A stretch of 5,351 nt of DNA, taken from a bacterium. GTDB lineage: Bacteria; UBA9089; CG2-30-40-21. The stretch is from assembly GCA_018814245.1 (NCBI GenBank), contig JAHIZN010000234.1:1-5351 (forward strand), read 5' to 3'. Numbering within the stretch: the first letter of the stretch is position 1; every line of letters starts with the position of its first letter. The position numbers and the translations under genes were made by a program. Shown here piece after piece: positions 1 to 5,098 of the stretch. The notes beneath the pieces were generated by a model. It was not told the DNA's origin. It worked only from the letters and a program-made list of their open reading frames with translations, and did no database searches.

Positions 1-169
1 AGGGTTGTATTTCTTAGAATTTACACCCTTTGTGGCTCTTCCTCTGTAAATGAGCTTGACACGATATTTCGACAGGCTCAGTAGCCACAGAATATTGTGT
101 GCCTCTCACATGAGTGTTCTTGCTGTATTTTGTGGACTAATACCACAACCGCACAGGTGGAATTTTTTC
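1..169. mobile_element. Element A: right part of an inverted-repeat (MITE-like) element, cut by the window start
   Basis: The family core (ATTTACACCCTTTGTGG, 19-35) is preceded by a spacer end (1-18) that matches, in reverse complement, the left spacer of the copy at 3416-3665. The arm then runs to an outer terminus at 148-169, which read on the minus strand is GAAAAAATTCCACCTGTGCG. This terminus closely matches the right terminus of the copy ending at 1203. The left arm lies outside the window. No coding sequence is visible, so if the element is mobile it must depend on a transposase supplied elsewhere. The boundary at 169 is approximate. Confidence 0.55.
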
Positions 170-188
170 GACCTGTGCAATTAGAATT
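151..188. repeat. Head-to-head element termini forming a hairpin
   Basis: GCACAGGT (151-158) and ACCTGTGC (171-178) form a perfect 8-bp stem around a 12-nt loop. The left half is the outer end of element A. The right half continues as ACCTGTGCAATTAGAATT, which matches the left end of element B: GCAATTAGAATT occurs at 177-188 and again at 317-328. The hairpin therefore looks like two element termini meeting, the second probably a solo remnant. No T-tract follows on either strand, so I do not call it a terminator. Confidence 0.5.
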
Positions 189-269
189 TACAGCACAACG
201 CTATAATAATGTCATCCTTTCGGGATTAAATAATGTTATAGTATGCTATTTTGCTACAACTTAAATAAT

Positions 270-298
270 AGTATAGCATAATTCTTATTTGTTGTCAA
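270..298 (-). promoter_or_regulatory. Strong sigma70-type promoter reading leftward
   Basis: On the minus strand TTGACA (293-298) is followed by exactly 17 bp and then TATACT (270-275). Transcription would start near 263 and run left through element A and out of the window. No open reading frame of note lies on this strand within the window. The target is either a gene beyond position 1 with a leader of more than 260 nt, or a noncoding RNA. A small hairpin (ATCC, CGAAA, GGAT on the minus strand) lies near 219-231 in the predicted transcript. Confidence 0.5.
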
Positions 299-299
299 C

Positions 300-634
300 A
301 AAAAGTTTGAGCTGCAGCAATTAGAATTATGAGTATTTAACCTTGTTAGCCAGTAGCAAGTGCAACAGGAAGGAGAAGAACCACAAAGGGTGTAAATATC
401 GGTGGTGTCTCCCTTTTCTCTATTATCCCCTTATCTCTCTATTCTCTATCCCCCCATCTCCAGCGAACGATATGGCAAGATAATTGCAAATGAGAAGAAC
501 TATTGACAAGAGGTTGCATCTTAAGAATTTACACCCTTTGTGGCTCTTTCCCTGTATCTGTATCCTTGCTGTTTGAATAGTTGCTGTTGCTTTCAACCTC
601 TTGCGAATTGCCACAGGATATTAAGCAGTTACGA
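300..634. mobile_element. Element B: complete long inverted-repeat (MITE-like) element
   Basis: Inverted core copies lie at 376-397 and 527-548. The right terminus, read on the minus strand, is TCGTAACTGCTTAATATCC followed by TGTGGCAATTC. It is nearly identical to the left terminus of the element at 3416-3665. The left arm (about 300-375) shares CCTTGTTAGYCAGYAGC with the right arm of the element ending at 1203. The roughly 130-bp centre carries a pyrimidine-rich tract of degenerate 7-bp units (about 410-465). No convincing protein gene is present. It fills the space between the leftward promoter at 270-298 and the tRNA promoter. Confidence 0.6.
410..465. repeat. Degenerate heptamer tract (CTCTATT/CTATCCC type)
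   Basis: From about 418 the sequence can be read as consecutive 7-bp units such as CTCTATT, ATCCCCT, TATCTCT, CTATTCT and CTATCCC. The same vocabulary recurs in the right arm of the hairpin ahead of the cobalt chelatase gene (4038-4055). The tract lies in the central spacer of element B. Confidence 0.45.
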
Positions 635-715
635 TGGTTGTGTTGTTTTATGCAAGGATATAAGCCTGCAGCTACCACTGATAACTGATCCATTGCGAAA
701 GATCGGATAAATTTC

Positions 716-744
716 TTGACAATTATGATATGTTATGGTATAGT
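716..744 (+). promoter_or_regulatory. Promoter of the tRNA-Lys gene
   Basis: TTGACA (716-721), a 17-bp spacer and TATAGT (739-744) place the transcription start near 751, about a dozen bases ahead of the mature tRNA 5' end. This suggests a monocistronic tRNA with a very short leader. Confidence 0.8.
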
Positions 745-763
745 ATATGTTATATCTCCGAGT

Positions 764-839
764 GGGTCGTTAGCTCATCGGGTAGAGCATCGGCCTTTTA
801 AGCCGAGTGTGGCTGGTTCGAGACCAGCACGACCCACCA
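764..839 (+). tRNA. tRNA-Lys, anticodon UUU
   Basis: A full cloverleaf can be drawn. The acceptor stem GGGTCGT (764-770) pairs with ACGACCC (829-835). The D arm has GCTC/GAGC stems. The anticodon stem TCGGC/GCCGA (790-794/802-806) carries loop CTTTTAA with anticodon TTT at 797-799. The T arm GCTGG/CCAGC (812-816/824-828) has loop TTCGAGA. The discriminator is A836 and CCA is encoded at 837-839. It decodes AAA/AAG lysine codons. It has its own promoter immediately upstream and no neighbouring tRNA in the window. I see no clear intrinsic terminator after it. Confidence 0.96.
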
Positions 840-941
840 TTTTTACTTAATAATTGCTGAAGTAATCTTTGTGATGAATAAGGTTGGCTCTTTCCTACCT
901 CAATGGGTAATCTTATTTTATCGGTTCTTCTGTAAATTTTG

Positions 942-1203
942 TGAAAATAGGCTAACCTGTGCAAGTAGAAAACACCACTTGTTGACAGAGAAAGAATCAC
1001 AAAGGGTGTAATTCCTTAAGACTATAGCCTCATGTCAGGTTCTTCCATTTACAATCACATAAAATAATCGTCAATTATTTTCCCTAAGTTTACACCCTTT
1101 GTGGTTCTTTCTCTGCCAGAGGTGCTGCCTTTTCTCGTTGCAATAGCTGCTGACTAACAAGGCTTGATGCAATTATCCATAACCGCACAGGTTGAAGTTT
1201 TTC
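942..1203. mobile_element. Element C: complete long inverted-repeat (MITE-like) element
   Basis: Inverted cores lie at 992-1013 and 1088-1109, each extended outward by a matching GRCAGAGAAAGAA segment. The outer ends are GAAAATAGGCTAACCTGTGC (942-961, plus strand) and, on the minus strand at the right, GAAAAACTTCAACCTGTGCG (1184-1203). The right spacer edge TTTTCCCTAAG next to the core also occurs in the copy at 3416-3665, so spacers and arms are homologous. I found no clear target-site duplication. It occupies most of the gap between the tRNA gene and moeA. Confidence 0.6.
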
Positions 1204-1256
1204 AATAGAGGCTGTGTCCCACATCCATGCGTAGAGAGTTGCTTCTTCCTAACACA

Positions 1257-1285
1257 TTGAAAATCAAATGATACGGTGATAATAG
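1257..1285 (+). promoter_or_regulatory. Weak candidate promoter for moeA
   Basis: TTGAAA (1257-1262), 17 bp and TAATAG (1280-1285) is the best match upstream of moeA, but both boxes are imperfect. If used, transcription would begin near 1291, after the ATG at 1287. This would favour initiation at the tandem ATGs at 1308/1311. Transcription could also originate inside or upstream of element C. Confidence 0.2.
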
Positions 1286-1286
1286 A

Positions 1287-3305
1287 ATGAAACAAAATGT
1301 ATATCTTATGATGAAGTCTCTTGAGGAAGCAAAGAATATCTGGCAGGAAAGGTGCGGCAGGTTAAGGATAGGCAGGGAATTAATTTGTGTTGAACATTCT
1401 TTGGGAAGGGTAACGGCTGAATCAGTAATAGCCATGGTATGCTCGCCACATTATCATTCTGCGGCCATGGATGGGATTGCGGTCAGGGCTGAAAATCTGA
1501 TTGGTGCTTCGGAAACTTCACCAATAAATCTTGTTCTTGGCAGGGATGCTGTCTTGCTCAACACCGGCAACCCTCTTCCACAAGGGATGGATGCAGTAAT
1601 CAAGATAGAAGATGTATACATACAAGGCGAGGCAACTTTCAGTCCCCAATCCCCAATCCCTGATTCACAATTCACATCTGTTTCTTCAGATTCACAATTC
1701 GCAATTCGCAATTCGCAATTAGTCGAGGTGATGACACCGGTTGTGCCATGCCAGCATGTGCGATTGGTTGGAGAGGATATTGTGGCAGGTGAGACAGTAC
1801 TTGCAATAAATCACAGTATCCGTGCTCAGGATATTGGTGCCATACTTGCAGCCGGGGTGGTTAATGTATGGGTTAAAAAGAAACCACGGGTAATCATTAT
1901 TCCTACTGGGGATGAGCTTGTTCAGCCCGGAGAATCACTAAAACCAGGGGCAATCATTGAGTTTAATTCAAGAATGTTGAGTTCAATGATTAATGAGTGG
2001 GGTGGAGAGGCTATTGTCAGTGAGATAATGCCTGATAGCTATGAAAGAATACGGGACAAGGTATTTGAGGTTGCAGCGTTGGCAGATATGGTTATTATCA
2101 ATGCTGGCTCATCTGCTGGAACAAAGGATTATACTGCACAGATTATCCGTGAGTTGGGAGAATTATTGGTGCATGGGGTAACAATGATGCCTGGCAAGCC
2201 TGTTGCTCTGGGGATAATAGAGGGATCTGATTCAAGCATACCCATTGTTGGCATTCCAGGTTTTCCTGTCTCAGCCCTTTTAGCAATGGAAGAGTTTGTC
2301 ATGCCTGTTATTCGTCATACATTAGGATTGAATATAATACAAAGAGAGAAAATAAAGGCTGTTATCACCCAAAAGATTGCGTCAAGGTTGGGTATGGAAG
2401 AGTTTATTCGGGTAGGTGTTGGATATTTTCCGGAAAGGGAGACTGCCTTTGTAGCTGTTCCGCAACGAAAGGGTGCAGGCATCATTACATCCATGGTCAA
2501 GGCTGATGGTATCCTGCGTATTCCAAGGTTGTGTGAGGGATTGGAAGACAATTCAATAGTTGAGGTTGAACTGCTTAAGAGTAGGCAGCAAATAGAGTCA
2601 AATATTATCCTTATTGGCAGCCATGATAATATGCTGGATATTCTGTCTGATTGCCTTACCATAGAACATCCCCAAATGAGCCTCTGCGCGACTAATGTTG
2701 GAAGTCTTGGTGGACTGCTTGCCTTGAGGCGAGGAGATTGTCATTTGACTACAAGCCACTTACTTGACAAAGACACAGGCACATATAATTTGCCATACAT
2801 TAAACGATTCCTTCCGGATATGGATGTATCTGTAATAACCATTGCATGGAGAGAACAGGGATTGATTGTAAAGGAGGGAAATCCCAAAAATATCCATGGA
2901 TTGAAAGATTTGATCAGGGATGATGTTGTCTTTGTCAATAGACAAAAAGGGGCTGGCACAAGAATTCTCCTTGACTACGAGCTAAATGAGGCAGGGATTT
3001 CAAGCAGCAATATTCGTGGATATGAGATTGAGGTTTTTACCCATATGGCTGTTTGTGCATCAATAGATGCCGGGACAGCTGATGTAGGGCTTGGGATAAT
3101 GGCATCAGCAGATGTTTTTGGTATGGATTTTGTTCCGATAGCAAGGGAACGATACGATATGATTATCCCTCGCAAAAACCTCTCTTTGCCGGGTATTTCA
3201 GCCTTATTGGAAGCAATCAACAGTTCTGAATTTTATTCCCGGGCAGCATTACTCAAGGGCTATGATTTGAATGAATGTGGGCATCAGATTGTGTGTAAAC
3301 TTTGA
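1287..3305 (+). CDS. moeA: Molybdopterin molybdenumtransferase MoeA fused to a C-terminal PBP-like domain
   Basis: MoeA inserts molybdate into adenylylated molybdopterin in the cytoplasm, the last step of Mo-cofactor synthesis. Residues about 9-180 are the N-terminal MoeA domains, with MDGIAVRA (D62) and GED (162-164). Residues about 195-345 are the MoCF-binding domain, with TGDEL (D209, E210), AGTKDYT (D281), MPGKPVALG and GIPGFPVSA (322-330). The small domain IV ends near 430. Residues about 438-655 form a PBP-like (periplasmic-binding-protein fold) domain, with TGTYN, REQGLIV and NRQKGAGTRILLD. It has no signal peptide, so it probably acts as an intracellular ligand sensor or binder. The MoeA-PBP arrangement is known in anaerobes and archaea. 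About 27 extra residues (119-145) are encoded by heptamer repeats. The ATG at 1287 has only a weak GGTGAT-type ribosome site; M8 or M9 (1308/1311) fits the usual family N-terminus equally well. No moa, mob or mod gene is adjacent. Confidence 0.93.
   Translation: MKQNVYLMMKSLEEAKNIWQERCGRLRIGRELICVEHSLGRVTAESVIAMVCSPHYHSAAMDGIAVRAENLIGASETSPINLVLGRDAVLLNTGNPLPQGMDAVIKIEDVYIQGEATFSPQSPIPDSQFTSVSSDSQFAIRNSQLVEVMTPVVPCQHVRLVGEDIVAGETVLAINHSIRAQDIGAILAAGVVNVWVKKKPRVIIIPTGDELVQPGESLKPGAIIEFNSRMLSSMINEWGGEAIVSEIMPDSYERIRDKVFEVAALADMVIINAGSSAGTKDYTAQIIRELGELLVHGVTMMPGKPVALGIIEGSDSSIPIVGIPGFPVSALLAMEEFVMPVIRHTLGLNIIQREKIKAVITQKIASRLGMEEFIRVGVGYFPERETAFVAVPQRKGAGIITSMVKADGILRIPRLCEGLEDNSIVEVELLKSRQQIESNIILIGSHDNMLDILSDCLTIEHPQMSLCATNVGSLGGLLALRRGDCHLTTSHLLDKDTGTYNLPYIKRFLPDMDVSVITIAWREQGLIVKEGNPKNIHGLKDLIRDDVVFVNRQKGAGTRILLDYELNEAGISSSNIRGYEIEVFTHMAVCASIDAGTADVGLGIMASADVFGMDFVPIARERYDMIIPRKNLSLPGISALLEAINSSEFYSRAALLKGYDLNECGHQIVCKL
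1641..1720 (+). repeat. Heptamer tandem-repeat tract inside moeA
   Basis: The tract reads as 7-bp units: AGTCCCC, AATCCCC and AATCCCT, then GATTCAC and AATTCAC. After a 13-14 nt interruption come GATTCAC and three AATTCGC units ending near 1720. It encodes the Ser/Gln-rich stretch SPQSPIPDSQF...RNSQ (residues about 119-144). This lies between the conserved IEDV and PVVPCQHVRLVGED segments, where ordinary MoeA proteins have only a short connection. The reading frame stays open through it. Confidence 0.75.
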
Positions 3306-3343
3306 AGTTGGACATCAATGTTACAGCATATTTATGGATATGG

Positions 3344-3361
3344 GCGAAAACGGCTGTTCGC
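3344..3361. repeat. Small hairpin downstream of moeA
   Basis: GCGAA (3344-3348) and TTCGC (3357-3361) form a 5-bp stem with an 8-nt loop, 38 bases after the moeA stop. No T-tract follows, so it is not a canonical intrinsic terminator. It may mark the 3' end of the moeA mRNA or be incidental. Confidence 0.25.
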
Positions 3362-3390
3362 ATCTAATAGTTCAGGACATTTGCAGTAGT

Positions 3391-3410
3391 GGCAAATCCC
3401 TGTGGTTGCC
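3391..3410. repeat. Short dispersed palindromic repeat, copy 1
   Basis: GGCAAATCCCTGTGGTTGCC has GGCAA/TTGCC ends and matches, at 18 of 20 positions, a second copy at 5177-5196. It directly abuts the left flank of element D and is a different repeat class from the long elements. Confidence 0.5.
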
Positions 3411-3415
3411 CTTTT

Positions 3416-3665
3416 CGTAATTGCTCAATATCCTGTGGCAATTCCATGAGATTAAACTGCTCAGACAGCAAGAATACAGGAGACAGGAGTCAGAATTCAG
3501 AATACAGATACAGGAAAAGAGCCACAAAGGGTGTAAATTCTAAGAAATGCACCCTTGTCTTGTTAATTTTCCCTAAGATATTTACACCCTTTGTGGCTCT
3601 TTTCCTTGTAATCGTTTGCATGTTGTTAATTGCGACTTGCAACATCCACAGGTTATTGAGCAATT
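3416..3665. mobile_element. Element D: MITE-like inverted-repeat element with apparent target-site duplication
   Basis: This is the best-preserved copy. The outer inverted repeats are AATTGCTCAATATCCTGTGG (3419-3438) and the complement of AATTGCTCAATAACCTGTGG (3646-3665), with one mismatch. The inner cores pair perfectly over 26 bp (3513-3538 with 3580-3605) around a 41-nt spacer. The 11-mer TTGCCCTTTTC lies just outside each end in the same orientation (3406-3416 and 3664-3674), as expected of a duplicated insertion target of about 8-11 bp. The element has no transposase gene. The left arm is expanded by five 7-bp units (3471-3505) absent from the homologous arm of element B. It ends about 50 bp ahead of the riboswitch promoter. 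Confidence 0.7.
3471..3505. repeat. Heptamer tandem repeat in the left arm of element D
   Basis: There are five consecutive 7-bp units: AGAATAC, AGGAGAC, AGGAGTC, AGAATTC and AGAATAC, followed by AGATAC. The equivalent arm of element B (minus strand, near 550-570) has only GGATACAGATACAGG at this place. The tract therefore looks like a copy-number expansion within an element. Confidence 0.7.
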
Positions 3666-3715
3666 GCCCTTTTCCTATCAATCACTTACCCATTACCATG
3701 TCAAATAATTTTTTC

Positions 3716-3744
3716 TTGACTTCTAATTATAGACATGCTATAAT
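3716..3744 (+). promoter_or_regulatory. Promoter of the cobalamin-riboswitch leader and cbiX-cbiC
   Basis: TTGACT (3716-3721), 17 bp and a perfect TATAAT (3739-3744) put the transcription start near 3751, just before the aptamer P1 stem. This is among the strongest promoters in the window, which suits an operon controlled mainly by termination in its leader. Confidence 0.85.
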
Positions 3745-3763
3745 AATAATTAAAAATAAATCG

Positions 3764-3871
3764 GATAGATAGAGGAAGTCCTTGTGAGATTCAAGGCGCT
3801 GCCCCGCAACGGTAATGCCACCCAAAAGAGGAAGTCCCTCGGCAGGTGGTGAGTCCGGTCGACTATCTATC
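3764..3871 (+). promoter_or_regulatory. Cobalamin riboswitch aptamer
   Basis: The conserved B12-box core GCTGCCCCGCAACGGTAA (3798-3815) is preceded by GTGAGATTC. It is followed by the 3' conserved AGTCCGGTCGACTATC. A perfect 9-bp closing stem P1 joins GATAGATAG (3764-3772) to CTATCTATC (3863-3871). AGAGGAAGTCC occurs twice (3771-3781 and 3827-3837). The aptamer binds a corrinoid, probably adenosylcobalamin from its class-I-like core. It sits directly upstream of a cobalamin-synthesis gene, as expected for feedback control. TCCCTCG (3835-3841) is complementary to CGAGGGA (3881-3887) just beyond P1, a possible part of the switching or kissing structure. Confidence 0.9.
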
Positions 3872-3902
3872 TTGTGCCTTCGAGGGAAGATAAAAAGCAG
3901 GC

Positions 3903-3938
3903 AAAAGCCCAATCTTTCTGTCAAAGGTTGGGCTTTTT
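3903..3938 (+). terminator. Intrinsic terminator, riboswitch expression platform
   Basis: GCCCAATCTTT (3907-3917) pairs with AAAGGTTGGGC (3923-3933), 11 bp with one G-U, around loop CTGTC. A run of six T follows (3934-3939). AAAA before the stem can extend it by pairing with the T run. Its place between aptamer and coding sequence implies transcription attenuation: ligand bound, terminator formed, cbiX-cbiC off. I did not identify the antiterminator with certainty. Confidence 0.88.
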
Positions 3939-3960
3939 TGTTTGTATCTACTGTAAAAAA

Positions 3961-3967
3961 AGGAGGT
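3961..3967 (+). promoter_or_regulatory. Stranded consensus Shine-Dalgarno (AGGAGGT)
   Basis: This perfect ribosome-binding sequence is 32 nt ahead of the ATG at 4000 and about 95 nt ahead of the ATG at 4063, too far for either. The intervening DNA is an inverted repeat (3968-4053). Without that repeat, AGGAGGTGGA would lie at normal distance from AACAAAATG at 4063. I therefore read it as the original ribosome site of cbiX, displaced by an insertion. Confidence 0.55.
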
Positions 3968-4053
3968 GGATAGGGAGATAGAAAAGATAGAGAAGAGATA
4001 TGGAGATTAGTTATTTATTCCCATATCTCTTTAATTCCTCTATCCCACTATCC
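3968..4053. repeat. Imperfect inverted repeat between Shine-Dalgarno and cbiX start
   Basis: The paired segments are GGATAG (3968-3973) with CTATCC (4048-4053), GATAGAG (3986-3992) with CTCTATC (4038-4044) and AAGAGATATGG (3993-4003) with CCATATCTCTT (4021-4031). The apical loop is 17 nt. The arms are built from the same GATAG/CTATCCC vocabulary as the heptamer tract in element B. The ATG at 4000 lies inside the stem. Confidence 0.6.
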
Positions 4054-5046
4054 CCTAACAAAATGGAAGCAATAATCTTATTGGGACATGGCTCAAGGCT
4101 TACAGAGGCAAATAAAACACTCAAACAAATGGCATTGATGGTAAAGGAATTGGGAAATATTGCCATGGTGGAGATAGGATTTCTGCAATTTGTGAAGCCT
4201 GATTTTTTTGATGCTGTTTCTGCCTGCGTCTCAAATGGAGCCGGGAAGATAATTGTGCATCCTTATTTTCTTTACAGGGGACGGCATTTTGAAGAGGATA
4301 TTGCGGAGATGATTACTGTTGTGCAGAAAAGATACCCTGAGGTTGAGTTTGTCCTTACAGAGCCGCTCGGTGTGCATGAAAATATTGCCAGGGTTGTTCT
4401 TGAAAGAGCAATGAAGGATATTAATCCAGTGAAGATACTTAAACCGCATGAGATAGAGGAGAAGAGCTTTGAGATAATCACTGAGGAGCTGGGCAAAACA
4501 AACTTCAGGGATATTGAACTGCCGATTGTTAAAAGGGTTATTCATGCTACAGGGGATTTTGACTTTTCTAAAAATATGCGATTTGCTACAGAGGCAGTGG
4601 AGGCAGGGATACGAGCCATAAAAAATGGGATGAATATCCTTGTTGATGTGGAGATGGTAAAGGCAGGCATAAACAGAAGATTGCTTGAGAAGTGTGGAGG
4701 GAAGGTTATTTGCAATATTCAGAGCACAGAACACAGAGCACAGAACACAGATAATAAAACAAAGACAGAAATGGGAATTGAATCAGCAGTGAAGGAAGAC
4801 AACAACATTGGCATTGTAGCCATAGGCAATGCACCTACTGCCCTTTATAGGGTGATGAAGTTAATACAGAATACAGATTTCAAGCCTGAACTCGTCATTG
4901 GGGTACCTGTTGGTTTTGTTAAAGCCGTTGAATCAAAAGAGGTGCTCCAGCACATGAAGTATCCGTTTATCACCTCACTCGGAAGAAAGGGCGGCAGCTC
5001 TGTGGCTGTGGCAATTGTGAATGCGTTGTTAGGGATGGTAAAGTAG
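4000..5046 (+). CDS. cbiX-cbiC: Bifunctional sirohydrochlorin cobaltochelatase (CbiX) / cobalt-precorrin-8 methylmutase (CbiC)
   Basis: Residues about 22-140 are a short CbiX domain, which inserts Co2+ into sirohydrochlorin. It has LLGHGSR (H30) and PYFLYRGRHFEEDI (H96), the two metal-binding histidines of small chelatases. Residues about 145-348 are CbiC, which moves a ring methyl to give cobyrinate. They include RVIHATGDFDF (catalytic H182), DVEMVKAGINRR, VAIGNAPTAL, PVGFVKAVESK and GRKGGS. Fusing a step near the start of the pathway to one near its end implies the remaining cbi genes lie elsewhere. Expression is controlled by the upstream cobalamin riboswitch. The likely ancestral start is M22 (4063), where family similarity begins. 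Residues 1-21 come from the inserted hairpin, and the ATG at 4000 has only a weak purine-rich site. In CbiC, residues about 241-255 are encoded by heptamer repeats, and the usual Thr-Arg-Ser near residue 261 reads IES. Confidence 0.92.
   Translation: MEISYLFPYLFNSSIPLSPNKMEAIILLGHGSRLTEANKTLKQMALMVKELGNIAMVEIGFLQFVKPDFFDAVSACVSNGAGKIIVHPYFLYRGRHFEEDIAEMITVVQKRYPEVEFVLTEPLGVHENIARVVLERAMKDINPVKILKPHEIEEKSFEIITEELGKTNFRDIELPIVKRVIHATGDFDFSKNMRFATEAVEAGIRAIKNGMNILVDVEMVKAGINRRLLEKCGGKVICNIQSTEHRAQNTDNKTKTEMGIESAVKEDNNIGIVAIGNAPTALYRVMKLIQNTDFKPELVIGVPVGFVKAVESKEVLQHMKYPFITSLGRKGGSSVAVAIVNALLGMVK
4721..4748 (+). repeat. Heptamer tandem repeat inside the CbiC domain
   Basis: Alternating units AGAGCAC and AGAACAC occur twice each (four perfect 7-bp units), encoding residues about 241-250 (QSTEHRAQNT). 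The tract lies between the conserved GGKVICNI and VAIGNAPTAL segments. Four units total 28 bp, not a multiple of three, so gain or loss of one unit would shift the frame. The present frame is open to the end of the domain. Confidence 0.8.
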
Positions 5047-5065
5047 GATAGGCTTCCAGCCTGTC
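5047..5065. repeat. Hairpin immediately after cbiX-cbiC
   Basis: GATAGGCT (5047-5054) pairs with AGCCTGTC (5058-5065) with one G-U and a 3-nt loop, directly after the stop codon. It lacks a T-tract, so it resembles a dispersed palindromic repeat or an mRNA 3' stabiliser more than a true terminator. Confidence 0.45.
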
Positions 5066-5098
5066 ATCTGAAAAAGGACGCAAAGGAGAACATAAAGA

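Noticed and set aside
503..531. TTGACA at 503-508 in the centre of element B as a promoter
   Set aside because: At 17-bp spacing the -10 position reads AATTTA, which is inside the conserved core and not promoter-like.
877..920. Possible terminator after the tRNA (AATAAGGTT with AATCTTATT, followed by TTTA)
   Set aside because: The stem is AT-rich, the loop is 23 nt and the T-tract is short. It is too weak to call.
360..1112. CRISPR-like array from the repeated core sequence
   Set aside because: Copies alternate in orientation, spacings differ widely and no regular spacers or cas genes are present.
3389..3772. A 127-codon plus-strand open frame between moeA and the riboswitch
   Set aside because: It runs through element D and the riboswitch promoter, its translation follows the inverted repeats, it has no ribosome site and resembles no protein family I know.
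4231..4734. A 167-codon minus-strand open frame opposite cbiX-cbiC
   Set aside because: It is the antisense shadow of a clearly conserved gene and has no recognisable protein features.
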